A stretch of 64,000 bases of DNA from Streptomyces fumigatiscleroticus (GTDB lineage: Bacteria > Actinomycetota > Actinomycetes > Streptomycetales > Streptomycetaceae). Where the stretch lies: NCBI RefSeq assembly GCF_014647975.1, contig NZ_BMQF01000014.1, positions 1-64,000 on the forward strand, read 5' to 3'. The notes beneath the pieces are model-generated. The model made no database searches. It saw only the letters and a list, made by a program, of their open reading frames with translations, and was not told the origin of the DNA. Positions 15,975-25,140 of this stretch are shown here, in pieces. The position numbers were made by a program, and so were the translations under genes. Position 1 is the first letter of the stretch. Each line of letters opens with the position of its first letter.

Positions 15975-16075
15975 AGTGCCGGGTGCCCTGGGTACCGGGC
16001 GCCGGGGTGCCGGGTGCCCCGGACGCCGGGTGCCGGGTGCCGGTGCCCCGGACGCCGGGCGCCGGGTGCCGAAGG
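15975..16075. repeat. Short GC-rich direct repeats
   Basis: About ten degenerate copies of a 7-12 bp CCGGGTGCC / CGGACGCCGGG unit fill the gap between two convergent genes. Hairpins of several registers are possible, so it may serve as a terminator. It contains no gene. Confidence 0.6.
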
Positions 16076-16082
16076 AGCGGGA

Positions 16083-16601
16083 TCAGAGCTCCTTCTCGTA
16101 CCAGGCCACGTCCCAGTAGCGGCCGAACTTGCGGCCGGCCTCCCGGTAGGTGCCGAGGTGGCGGAAGCCGAAGCGCTCGTGCAGCCGTACCGACGCCTCG
16201 TTCGGCTGGGCGATGCCCGCGTAGGCGCGGTGCAGGTCCTCGTCGGCCAGGGCCGCGAAGAGGGCCTTGTACAGCAGCGTGCCGATGCCGCGGCGCCCGG
16301 CGTCCGGCGCGACGTAGACCGTGGTCTCCACCGAGGTCCCGTACGCGGGCTTCGGGCGGAACGGGCTGGATGTGACGTACCCCAGAATCCGCTGTGAACC
16401 GGTGTCCTCGGCAACCATCAGCCGGTGCGGGCCGTCTTCAGGGTGGGAGAGCAGCCAGGGGCGGCGCTCCTCGGGGGAGAAGACCGCGGTGTCGAATGTG
16501 ATGGCCGTCTCACGGACGTAGTGGTTGTAGAGATCGGTGAGGGCTTCGAGGTCATCCTCGACTCCTGGTCTGACCTGGACCTCTGTGTGTTCCGGCGGCA
16601 T
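16083..16601 (-). CDS. GNAT N-acetyltransferase, phosphinothricin acetyltransferase-like
   Basis: A 172-residue GNAT enzyme. LYNHYVRETAITFDT near the N-terminus and VYVAPDAGRRGIGTLLY (the acetyl-CoA P-loop, near residue 95) resemble the PAT/Bar family, which acetylates methionine- or phosphinothricin-like amines. ATG 16601 follows GAGGAGGT. The gene is divergent from hrdD; the gap holds a SigR-type promoter facing hrdD. The substrate is inferred only at family level. Confidence 0.85.
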   Translation of the reverse strand: MPPEHTEVQVRPGVEDDLEALTDLYNHYVRETAITFDTAVFSPEERRPWLLSHPEDGPHRLMVAEDTGSQRILGYVTSSPFRPKPAYGTSVETTVYVAPDAGRRGIGTLLYKALFAALADEDLHRAYAGIAQPNEASVRLHERFGFRHLGTYREAGRKFGRYWDVAWYEKEL

Positions 16602-16662
16602 CAGACCTCCTCGTGTGGCGGGACAGGGTACTGCATGATCAGAAAAATCGGGGGGCGGGTTG

Positions 16663-16689
16663 GGAATTCTGTCCGGATTCCAGTCGTTG
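16663..16689 (+). promoter_or_regulatory. SigR-type promoter of hrdD
   Basis: GGAAT, exactly 18 bases, then GTTG. This matches the SigR (thiol stress) consensus GGAAT-N18-GTT. It lies 115 bp before the ATG of hrdD, consistent with reports that hrdD belongs to the SigR regulon in S. coelicolor. Confidence 0.8.
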
Positions 16690-16803
16690 TTTCCATCGGA
16701 TGCAGGGCACTCGACCAGAGTGCCGGACGTCCGCAGGACCACCCGCTGACCTTCCCGCACCGGCTTCGGCCGAGCGGGGGAACCCGACCGCAAGGGAGCA
16801 CGC

Positions 16804-17802
<999 letters not shown>

Positions 17803-18318
17803 CGCGGACCGCGGCGCCGCGGGGCGCCGCGGACCCGGGCCGTCCGGCGCGGGCCGTGCGGGCCGTGTGGCCAGGCCCATACGCGTGACGCGCAGAGTGC
17901 GTACGGAATCGGTGGGTGCCGGTCGGTGCGCGCCCGTCGGTGACCGCGTACGCCGGGTGTCGTGGGACCGCGCAATCAGAGTGACGCAGGGCCGCTTCAA
18001 CCCGCAGGGCTGTGGGAACAAGAATGCAGGGCCCATGAGTTCGAACCGCGAGTCCGACACCAGGGCCACACCTCGGACAAGGTCCTCCGCAGGACCCCAA
18101 GACCACGTCCCGACGCACTCCCCCCGGCGCCGGGACCGTCCCCGAGCCGGGCTTCGGCGCCTTCCCCCCGGGCGCCGGGGCCCGGCTCCATGTCGTCGGG
18201 GCCCGGTCATGTCGTCGGGCCGGCCGTGGCCGGGCTGGAGGGCGGGGCACCCCGGACCTGAACCCCGGGGTGGCCCGCCAGATGGCAGATTCTGCCACAT
18301 GGGCATAGCCTGCCCGCC
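17803..18318. other. 516-bp intergenic region after hrdD
   Basis: It begins with a GC hairpin (17809-17832, arms CCGCGGCGCC) that may end hrdD transcription. The middle has no frame with a start, ribosome binding site or recognisable protein. The right end holds the control region of the TetR gene, including the palindrome at 18283-18297. Confidence 0.55.
18283..18297. promoter_or_regulatory. Perfect 15-bp palindrome, probable TetR autoregulatory operator
   Basis: TGGCAGA-T-TCTGCCA lies 21 bp upstream of the GTG start of the TetR gene, overlapping where the promoter must be. Confidence 0.65.
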
Positions 18319-19122
18319 GTGAGCAGCACCACCCCTTCACCCCGCCCGCCGGCCTCCCGGCCGAGGCGGCAGCCCCCCTCCTCGCTCCCGTCCGCCGCCG
18401 CACCGGCCGCGCCCTCGCTGACCGAGCGGCGCAAGGCCGAGACCCGTATGGAGATCGCCCGGGCGGCGGCCGGCCTCTTCGTACGGCACGGCCTGCGGGC
18501 GGCCCGCGCCGAGGACATCGCCCAGGCCGCCGGCGTCGCCCCGCGCACCTTCTACCGGTACTTCGCCTGCAAGGAGGAGGCCATCGCCCCTCTGTACGCG
18601 GAGGGCGCCCGGAGCTGGGCGGAGGCGGTGCGCGACGCACCGGCCGGGCTGTCGCTGCCCCAGGCGCTGGAGCACGCGGTGCGGTACACGCTGACGCCGG
18701 GCGCCGGGATGTCGGCGTCGTCCTGGGAGCGGATCCGCACCCTGATCCGGCTGGCGGAGGGCAGTCCGGCCCTGGGCAAGGTGTGGGCCGAGGAGTGCCG
18801 TGTCGCGGAGCGGATGCTGGCCGGGGTGCTGGCCGGCCGGGCGGCACGGGGTGACGACGACGTCGCCGCCGAGCTGGCCGCCTCCCCGCGGCTGTGCTTC
18901 GCCGCCGCCACGGCGAGCGCCGCCGTCCGTGTGGCCGTCGAACGCTGGGCCTGCGGCGACGCCCCGCCCGAGGGCCCCCAGGGACCGACGGCACTGGCGA
19001 TGCGCAACCTGGAGGTGCTCCGCACCTTCCCCTGGGACGAGCTCACGGGGGCGACGGGTCGGCACGGCCGGACCCGGCCGCCCGGCTCAGCCGCGTCCCC
19101 AGCTCCCGTGCGCACCGGATGA
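18319..19122 (+). CDS. TetR-family transcriptional regulator (SCO3201-like by position)
   Basis: A 267-residue TetR protein with a Pro/Arg/Ser-rich N-terminal tail of about 35 residues and helix-turn-helix RAEDIAQAAGVAPRTFYRYF near residues 70-90. The C-terminal third resembles MftR-type regulators. Two genes from hrdD, it occupies the place of S. coelicolor SCO3201, whose overexpression blocks antibiotic production and differentiation; orthology is inferred from order only. GTG 18319 is close to the palindrome that likely mediates self-repression. Its last 80 bases overlap the WYL remnant tail to tail. Confidence 0.85.
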   Translation: MSSTTPSPRPPASRPRRQPPSSLPSAAAPAAPSLTERRKAETRMEIARAAAGLFVRHGLRAARAEDIAQAAGVAPRTFYRYFACKEEAIAPLYAEGARSWAEAVRDAPAGLSLPQALEHAVRYTLTPGAGMSASSWERIRTLIRLAEGSPALGKVWAEECRVAERMLAGVLAGRAARGDDDVAAELAASPRLCFAAATASAAVRVAVERWACGDAPPEGPQGPTALAMRNLEVLRTFPWDELTGATGRHGRTRPPGSAASPAPVRTG

Positions 19123-19707
19123 GTTCCTCCGGCTGCCGTACGGTGAAGTCGACCCCCGTCAGGGCCAGCCGCACCGCCAGCCACTCCAACGAGTCGCCGA
19201 CGGTGGCGCGCGGGACGCAGCTGCCGTCGTCGACGGGTTCCGGCGTGCCGAACCACCCCGGCAGGCGGGCGGCGACGACATCGGCCGGTGCCGCGAACGC
19301 GACCACGACGTCGTGGGAGTCGTTCCGCCGCCGCATCGACCGCCGCAGATACTCCGACGCGCTCCCGGCCGGCAGCTCCCGCGGCACGAACCGTGCCCCG
19401 TGGCGAAGGGTTCGCTCACCCGGTCTACCCGGAAGGTCCGCCCGTCCTCCCGGCCGACCCGGAAGGTCCGCCCGTCCTCCCGGCCGACCCGGAAGGTCCG
19501 CCCGTCCTCCCGGCCGAGGTCGTACGCCACGAGGTACCACCGGCGTCCGGTCGACACCAGCCGGTACGGCTCCGTCACGCGCCGCGAGCCGGTGCCGTCC
19601 CCGGCGCGGTAGGCGAACCGCAGCCGTTCCCGCCCGGCCACCGTGGAGGCCATGACGGTGAGCGTCTCGGGCGCGATGCGGGGCCCGTCCCCCGTCGCCC
19701 GCTCACT
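19043..19707 (-). pseudogene. WYL-domain regulator remnant (truncated and frameshifted)
   Basis: The C-terminal half of a YafY/WYL transcriptional regulator. The upper frame reads APETLTVMASTVAGRERLRFAYRAG and YRLVSTGRRWYLVAYD, the WYL core. After about 19405-19425 the protein continues in another frame (ARFVPRELPAGS to the stop at 19043). An in-frame stop at 19708-19710 removes the N-terminal helix-turn-helix that should precede it. A 30-bp segment is triplicated inside it (19427-19516), adding two GREDGRTFRV units. Loss of the DNA-binding domain, the frameshift and the expansion together argue for decay. Confidence 0.7.
19427..19516. repeat. Three tandem 30-bp repeats in the WYL remnant
   Basis: Unit ACCCGGAAGGTCCGCCCGTC plus ten more bases, three identical copies. 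It encodes GREDGRTFRV on the minus strand. Identical copies suggest recent expansion. Confidence 0.9.
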
Positions 19708-19848
19708 TCACTCCCGGCCTCCCCTCTCCGCATGCCCGGTCGTGCCCGGGCATGCCCGTTCAAGCCCGGACGTGTTTACTTTCCGGCAATCCAGGCGTAG
19801 CCTCCGGGCGAAACCACAAGTTCGGGCATGAGTCGGAGGCGAACAGAC

Positions 19849-20610
19849 ATGTACGCACCGGAGCGGCAGCAGGAGATTCTCCGGCTCGCCCGTGACGGCG
19901 GCAGGGTGGACGTGCTGTCGCTGGCCGAGGAGTTCCAGGTGACGGCGGAGACCATCCGCCGGGATCTGAAGGCCCTGGACCGGGCGGGCCTGGTGCGCCG
20001 GGTGCACGGCGGTGCCATACCGGCCGGACGGCTGGACTTCGAGCCGGACCTCGCCGAGCGGGAGTCGACCGCGGCCGACCTGAAGGACCGTATCGCCAGG
20101 GCGGCCCTGGCCGAGCTGCCGAGCGACGGCACCGTGATCCTCGACGCCGGTACGACCGTCGCCCGCCTGGCCGCCGCCCTCCCGCTGGAGGCGTCGCTCA
20201 CCGCCGTCACGCACAGCCTGCCGATCGCGGCCCGCCTCGCGGACCACCCCGGCATCCAGCTCCATCTCGTCGGCGGACGCGTGCGCCACCGTACGCGCGC
20301 CGCCGTGGACGCCTGGGCGCTGCGCGCGTACGGCGAGATCCGGGCGGACGTCGTCTTCGTCGCGGCCAACGGCTTCTCCGCCGAGCACGGCCTGACCACC
20401 CCCGACCTCGCCGAGGCCGCGGTCAAGCGCGCGGCCGTGGCCGCGGCCCGCCGCGTGGTGCTGCTCGCCGACTCCACCAAGCACGGTCAGGAGCACTTCG
20501 CCCGCTTCGGCGGCCTGAGCGATGTGGACCTGCTGATCACCGACAGCGGGCTGAGCCCGGAAGACGCCGCCGTCGTCGAACGCGGCGGCACGGAAGTAGT
20601 GCGCGCATGA
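19849..20610 (+). CDS. fruR: DeoR-family repressor of the fructose operon
   Basis: A 253-residue DeoR regulator. The N-terminal helix-turn-helix (VDVLSLAEEFQVTAETIRRD) is followed by the DeoR sugar-phosphate domain with the ILDAGTT binding motif near residue 98. It controls fructose uptake and probably senses fructose 1-phosphate. I chose ATG 19849 because GGAGG lies 9 bases upstream; an ATG 21 bases earlier has none. The stop overlaps the fruK ATG (ATGA), so the operon is fruR-fruK-ORF-fruA, as in S. coelicolor. Confidence 0.9.
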   Translation: MYAPERQQEILRLARDGGRVDVLSLAEEFQVTAETIRRDLKALDRAGLVRRVHGGAIPAGRLDFEPDLAERESTAADLKDRIARAALAELPSDGTVILDAGTTVARLAAALPLEASLTAVTHSLPIAARLADHPGIQLHLVGGRVRHRTRAAVDAWALRAYGEIRADVVFVAANGFSAEHGLTTPDLAEAAVKRAAVAAARRVVLLADSTKHGQEHFARFGGLSDVDLLITDSGLSPEDAAVVERGGTEVVRA

Positions 20611-21554
20611 TCCTCACCGTCACCCCCAACCCCTCCCTGGACCGCACCTACGAGGTCCCCTCCCTCGACCGCGGCGAGGTCGTCCGCGCCACCGGCGAGC
20701 GCATGGACCCGGGCGGCAAGGGCGTGAACGTCTCGCGCGCCGTCGCGGCGGCGGGCCGCCGCACCATCGCCGTACTGCCCCTGGGCGGCGCGCCGGGCGC
20801 GCTCGTCGCCGAGCTGCTGCACGCGCAGGGCATCGACGTCGCGCCGGTGCCGGTCGCCGGGGCCACCCGCTCCAACATCGCGCTGGCGGAGTCCGACGGC
20901 GTGCTGACGAAGATCAACGCGCCCGGCCCGGAACTGTCGGCGGCCGAGCAGGAGTCGCTGCTGGACACCGTCCGGCTCCAGTCGCGCGGCGCCGACTGGA
21001 TCGCCTGCTGCGGCAGCCTGCCGCGCGGCCTGGCACCCTCCTGGTACGCCGAGCTGGTCGCCCGGGCCCACGCGGCGGGCGTGCGCATCGCCCTGGACAC
21101 CTCCGGGCCCGCGTTGCTCCGGGCGCTGCCCGAGCGGCCCGACGTGGTCAAGCCGAACGCCGAGGAGCTCGCGGAGGCCGTCGGACGTCCGCTCACCACC
21201 GTGGGCGACGCGGTGAAGGCGGCCGAGGAGCTGCGCGAGAGGGGCGCACGCGCCGTACTCGCCAGCCTGGGCGCCGACGGGCAGCTGCTCGTGGACGGCG
21301 CCGGCACCTGGTTCGGCAGCGCCCGCGTGGACGCCGTACGCAGCAATGTCGGGGCCGGCGACGCCTCGCTCGCCGGATTCCTGACCGCGGGGGGCGCCGG
21401 ACCGCGGGCGCTCGCCTCCGCGGTCGCGCACGGCGCGGCCGCCGTCCAGCTGCCCGGCAGCGTGATGCCGACGCCCGGGGACCTGGACCCGGCGGCGGTG
21501 ACGGTCATGGCTGAGGTACCGGTGGACCGCGTCCTGACGGAGCCCGTGTCATGA
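20607..21554 (+). CDS. fruK: 1-phosphofructokinase
   Basis: A 315-residue PfkB-family kinase that converts the PTS product fructose 1-phosphate to fructose 1,6-bisphosphate. N-terminal TPNPSLDRTYEV and GGKGVNVSRAV (near residue 38) are typical of FruK/LacC. The C-terminal signature NVGAGDASLAGFL (near 248) contains the catalytic Asp. The ATG overlaps the fruR stop, so it is translationally coupled. Its own stop overlaps the ATG of the repeat ORF that separates it from fruA. Confidence 0.93.
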   Translation: MILTVTPNPSLDRTYEVPSLDRGEVVRATGERMDPGGKGVNVSRAVAAAGRRTIAVLPLGGAPGALVAELLHAQGIDVAPVPVAGATRSNIALAESDGVLTKINAPGPELSAAEQESLLDTVRLQSRGADWIACCGSLPRGLAPSWYAELVARAHAAGVRIALDTSGPALLRALPERPDVVKPNAEELAEAVGRPLTTVGDAVKAAEELRERGARAVLASLGADGQLLVDGAGTWFGSARVDAVRSNVGAGDASLAGFLTAGGAGPRALASAVAHGAAAVQLPGSVMPTPGDLDPAAVTVMAEVPVDRVLTEPVS

Positions 21555-21907
21555 ACGTCCCTACGGCCGCGGCGAGCAGAGGCAAGGGGGCGACCGGGGC
21601 GACCGGGACGACCGGGGCGACCGGGGCGACCGGGGCGACCGAGGAGACCGGGACGACCAGGGCGACCGAGGAGACCGGGACGACCGGGGCGACCAGGGCG
21701 ACCGGGGCGACCGGGGCGACCGGGGCGACCGGGGCGACCGGGGCGACCAGGGCGACCGGGGCGACCAGGGCGACCGGGACGTCGGCACTCTCCGCTCCCA
21801 CCTCCTCCGTCACCCCCCGCAGCACCTCCGTCCCCATCCCCATCCCCGTCCCCACCCTCGCCCACCCCACCGACCGGGCGATACGCGAGCGAAGGAGCCC
21901 GCGATGA
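21551..21907 (+). CDS. Gly-Ala-Thr repeat ORF filling the fruK-fruA gap
   Basis: An open frame of 118 codons that starts in an ATGA overlap with the fruK stop and ends 4 bases inside fruA, so it is stop-to-start coupled on both sides. GGAG lies 8 bases before its ATG. Residues 13-79 are about 22 three-residue repeats (GAT, with GTT, RAT and EET variants) from a 9-bp DNA repeat. A Ser/Thr/Pro-rich tail follows. No domain, signal or hydrophobic segment is present. It may be a real low-complexity protein, a translational-coupling spacer, or simply an expanded intergenic repeat that happens to be open. Confidence 0.5.
   Translation: MNVPTAAASRGKGATGATGTTGATGATGATEETGTTRATEETGTTGATRATGATGATGATGATGATRATGATRATGTSALSAPTSSVTPRSTSVPIPIPVPTLAHPTDRAIRERRSPR
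21588..21782. repeat. 9-bp minisatellite, about 21 units
   Basis: Head-to-tail GCGACCGGG units with a few substitutions (GACCAGGGC, GACCGAGGA, GACCGGGAC). Units of 9 keep every frame open, so length changes would not alter the downstream frame. Confidence 0.95.
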
Positions 21908-24090
21908 GCGACATGATCAGCGCGGACCTGGTCGATCTCGACCTGTCCGCCGACACCAAGGAAGCGGCGGCACGTGCCCTCGCCGAGCGCATGGTGGCCC
22001 TGGGCCGGGTGACCGACCTGGAGGGCTTCCTCGCCGACGTGGCCGCTCGCGAGGCGCAGATGCCGACCGGCCTCGACGGCGGCATCGGCATCCCGCACTG
22101 CCGCAGCGCCCATGTCACCGAGCCGACGCTCGCCTTCGGGCGCAGCGCCGCAGGTATCGACTTCGGCGCGGCGGACGGCCCCGCCGACCTGGTCTTCCTG
22201 ATCGCCGCCCCCGCCGGGGCCGACGACGCGCATCTGACGATCCTGTCGTCCCTGGCCCGCCAGCTGATGAACGCGGAGTTCACCGCCGCGCTGCGGTCGG
22301 TTCGCGACGCGGCTGCCGCGGCGGCGCTCATCCGCGGGGACGAGCCGCCCGTCGCCGAGGACACCGGCGAAGAGGCGGACGAGGACTCCGTGACGGCCTC
22401 GGCGGCGGCCTCCGCCGAGGCCGTCACGGCCGGCACCGGTGCGGCACCCGGGACCGACACGGCCGGCACCGGTGCGGCACCCGGGACCGACACGGCCGGC
22501 ACCGGTGCGGCACCCGAGGGCGTCGGGGGTGTCGGGGCCGTCGGGGGCGCCTCCGGCGCGGACGGTGCCGTCCCGGACGGCGAGCGGCCGTTCCGGATCG
22601 TCGCCGTGACCTCCTGCCCCACCGGCATCGCCCACACCTACATGGCCGCCGAGTCGCTGGAGAACGCCGGCCGCGAGGCGGGTGTCGAACTCGTCGTCGA
22701 GACCCAGGGCTCGGCCGGCTTCACCCGGCTCGACCCGACGGTGATCGCCGCCGCCGACGGCGTGATCTTCGCGCACGACGTGCCCGTACGGGACAAGGAC
22801 CGCTTCGCCGGCAAGCCGACCGTCGACGTCGGCGTGAAGGCGGGCATTAACCGGCCCGGCGAACTGATCACCGAGGTCCGGGAGAAGGCGGCATGCGGCG
22901 AGGTCACCTCCGGTTCCCCGGCGGACACGCCCGTCGACCGGGCCGGCGAGTCCGGCGAGGGCTATGGGACAAAGCTGCGCAAATGGCTGATGTCGGGCGT
23001 GAGTTACATGGTCCCGTTCGTGGCGGCGGGCGGTCTGCTGATCGCCCTCGGCTTCGCGATCGGCGGCTACCAGATCAACAAGGCGCCGTCGGTGATGGAC
23101 CACTTCGTGTGGACGCAGGCCGACAGCTGGGGCGCCCTGCTCTTCCAGATCGGCAACGTCGCCTTCGGCTTCCTCGTCCCCGTCCTGGCCGGGTACATCG
23201 CCTACGGCATGGCCGACCGGCCGGGCCTCGTCCCGGGCTTCGTCGGCGGCTCGATCTCGCTCACCGTCAACGCGGGCTTCCTCGGCGGTCTGGCGGCCGG
23301 TCTGATCGCCGGCGGCGTGGTGATGGCCATCCAGAGGGTCCGGATCCCGGCGGCGCTGCGCGGCATCATGCCGGTGGTGGTGATCCCGCTGATCTCCTCC
23401 GCGGTCGTCGGCTTCCTGATGTTCGTGGTGATCGGCAAGCCCATCGCCTCCGCGCAGCAGGCCATGACCGACTGGCTCAGCGGCCTCAGCGGCACCAACG
23501 CCATCCTGCTCGGCGCCCTGCTCGGCCTGATGATGTGCTTCGACCTGGGCGGCCCGGTCAACAAGGTCTCGTACGCCTTCGCCACGGCCGGTATCGCGGT
23601 CGCCGACCCCAGCGACAGCGCGATGAAGATCATGGCCGCGGTGATGGCGGCCGGCATGGTCCCGCCGCTGGCGATGGCCCTGGCGACGACCGTGCGCGGC
23701 AAGCTCTTCAACGCCACCGAACGCGAGAACGGCAAGGCCGCCTGGGTGCTCGGCATCTCCTTCATCTCCGAGGGCGCCATTCCGTTCGCCGCGGCCGACC
23801 CGCTGCGGGTCATCCCCTCCTCCATGGTGGGCGGCGCGGTCACCGGTGCCCTGTCGATGGCCTTCGGCGCCACCCTGCGCGCCCCGCACGGCGGCATCTT
23901 CGTGGTCCCGCTGATCGGCAATCCGTTCCTGTACCTGGTCGCCGTCGCGGCGGGCGTCTGTGTCACCGCGGCCCTGGTGATCGTCCTCAAGGGCCTGCGC
24001 AAGCCGGCGCCGGGAACGACGGCCCGGGCGCCCGGCGACAGCACGGCGCCCTCGTCCGCCGACACCAAGCAGCAGCCGGTGGCGGCGTAG
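21904..24090 (+). CDS. fruA: PTS fructose transporter subunit EIIABC
   Basis: A 728-residue fused phosphotransferase permease. EIIA (residues 1-145) has the phosphorylation site His65 in GIGIPHCRS. EIIB (about 225-325) has the active Cys near 237 in VTSCPTGIAHT. The membrane EIIC domain (about 355-700) imports fructose as fructose 1-phosphate. The EIIA-EIIB linker carries a 33-bp repeat (22429-22517). AAGGAG 8 bases before ATG 21904 gives independent initiation. A terminator hairpin follows. Phosphate comes from HPr; the product goes to FruK. Confidence 0.95.
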   Translation: MSDMISADLVDLDLSADTKEAAARALAERMVALGRVTDLEGFLADVAAREAQMPTGLDGGIGIPHCRSAHVTEPTLAFGRSAAGIDFGAADGPADLVFLIAAPAGADDAHLTILSSLARQLMNAEFTAALRSVRDAAAAAALIRGDEPPVAEDTGEEADEDSVTASAAASAEAVTAGTGAAPGTDTAGTGAAPGTDTAGTGAAPEGVGGVGAVGGASGADGAVPDGERPFRIVAVTSCPTGIAHTYMAAESLENAGREAGVELVVETQGSAGFTRLDPTVIAAADGVIFAHDVPVRDKDRFAGKPTVDVGVKAGINRPGELITEVREKAACGEVTSGSPADTPVDRAGESGEGYGTKLRKWLMSGVSYMVPFVAAGGLLIALGFAIGGYQINKAPSVMDHFVWTQADSWGALLFQIGNVAFGFLVPVLAGYIAYGMADRPGLVPGFVGGSISLTVNAGFLGGLAAGLIAGGVVMAIQRVRIPAALRGIMPVVVIPLISSAVVGFLMFVVIGKPIASAQQAMTDWLSGLSGTNAILLGALLGLMMCFDLGGPVNKVSYAFATAGIAVADPSDSAMKIMAAVMAAGMVPPLAMALATTVRGKLFNATERENGKAAWVLGISFISEGAIPFAAADPLRVIPSSMVGGAVTGALSMAFGATLRAPHGGIFVVPLIGNPFLYLVAVAAGVCVTAALVIVLKGLRKPAPGTTARAPGDSTAPSSADTKQQPVAA
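22429..22517. repeat. 33-bp tandem repeat in the fruA linker
   Basis: 2.7 near-identical copies of a 33-bp unit encoding AGTGAAPGTDT in the Ala/Gly/Thr-rich linker between EIIA and EIIB. It is in frame and flanked by another low-complexity Gly/Ala/Val stretch. Confidence 0.9.
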
Positions 24091-24159
24091 CACGGCGCAG
24101 GGCGGGACCGCCGGAGGACGGCGCGGGACGCCGTAGGACGCGAGAACGACGATGGACGG

Positions 24160-24203
24160 AACGCCGGTACCGGGCCTCTCGGCGCCCGGAACCGGCGTTC
24201 GTC
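24160..24203 (+). terminator. Terminator after fruA
   Basis: 15-bp arms (AACGCCGGTACCGGG and its complement with one mismatch) around a 10-base loop, lying between fruA and the convergent gene ending at 24229. Confidence 0.7.
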
Positions 24204-24228
24204 GTGCCGGCGCCGTGTCGTCAGGACG

Positions 24229-25023
24229 TCAGGACACCTGCGCCGCGCGCCGCTCCATCGCCTCCCGGGCGGCGTCCTCGCTGACATACACCTCGCACAT
24301 GTGGCGGCCGTCGGGCGTCGCCGTGTGCTCGACCTCCCAGAGGGAGACCTCCTCGCCGTCGCGCAGCAGGAACGCGTGCTCGTACAGCGAGAAGAACAGC
24401 CCGGCGCGGCCCGCGCGGCAGGGGTGGCCGAAGGCCTGCGTGATCTCGTGCGCGAACGCCGTGGTCAGCAGCGCGGCGGTGTCCGCGCCCGGCCGGTCGG
24501 GATTCTCCGCTCTGCGCAGCAGCCGGCGGGCGTGGTCCGCCGAGTCGTCCGGCAGGTAGGAGTGCAGCGGTGCGGTGACCGGCGCCAGCTGGACCGTCAC
24601 CGGCAGTTCGAAGTCCGGTGTCTCGCGCGGCAGCGGAAGGCGCGCGGTGGCCGCCCGCAGTTCCTCCTCGTCGGCGTAGACCTCGTGCCGCGGCTCGCGG
24701 CCCGGGGCGGTGTTGTGGACGAGCTCCCACAGGGTGCGGACGGAGCCGTCGGAGAGCAGCCAGGTGTGCCGGTACGTCTCACGGTGCAGGCCCGCGCTGT
24801 GGTGCGCGGAGTGCAGCGAGCTGTCGTGCGCCAGCGCGCGGTCCAGCGTCCGCAGCGTCTCGTCGGGCAGTTCGAAGGAGTTCAGGGCGCGGCCGAGGAG
24901 CCGCGCGAGGTGCTCCTCCGGAGACTCGGGCGACTCGGGTGGTTCGTACGCTGCCGTCTCGTACGGAACGCTCAAGGCTTCTCCCGGCATTGCGCGTTGC
25001 TGCATGTCACCTTGTGGGTGCAT
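24229..25023 (-). CDS. Conserved Streptomyces protein of DUF6227 type
   Basis: A 264-residue soluble protein with two similar halves. One has LWELVHNTAPGREPRHEVYADEEE and the other LWEVEHTATPDGRHMCEVY, each preceded by a helical segment. It thus looks like an internal duplication. I believe it belongs to the DUF6227 family, of unknown function. ATG 25023 has GAGGGG 7 bases upstream. It lies between the fructose operon and the L,D-transpeptidase, and the upstream region faces the end of the latter. No enzyme motif is visible. Confidence 0.8.
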   Translation of the reverse strand: MHPQGDMQQRAMPGEALSVPYETAAYEPPESPESPEEHLARLLGRALNSFELPDETLRTLDRALAHDSSLHSAHHSAGLHRETYRHTWLLSDGSVRTLWELVHNTAPGREPRHEVYADEEELRAATARLPLPRETPDFELPVTVQLAPVTAPLHSYLPDDSADHARRLLRRAENPDRPGADTAALLTTAFAHEITQAFGHPCRAGRAGLFFSLYEHAFLLRDGEEVSLWEVEHTATPDGRHMCEVYVSEDAAREAMERRAAQVS

Positions 25024-25140
25024 ACCGTAGCCCCTCGGTCGGACATCATGTCCGGGAACCGAGAAAACGTACGTCCCGAAAAACGCGCCAGCCGCGCGAA
25101 ATGTTCCCGCGCGGCCTCATGACGCGTCAGGTCTTGCTGT

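Noticed and set aside
17867..18322. 151-codon frame in the gap after hrdD
   Set aside because: No ribosome binding site, Arg/Pro-rich, wrong third-position bias.
21588..21782. Possible CRISPR array
   Set aside because: Units are 9 bp and contiguous, with no unique spacers and no cas genes.
21505..24093. 862-codon open frame antisense to fruA
   Set aside because: GC-rich codon bias opens the complementary frame; product is Asp/His/Gly/Arg repeats without domains, while fruA is clearly coding.
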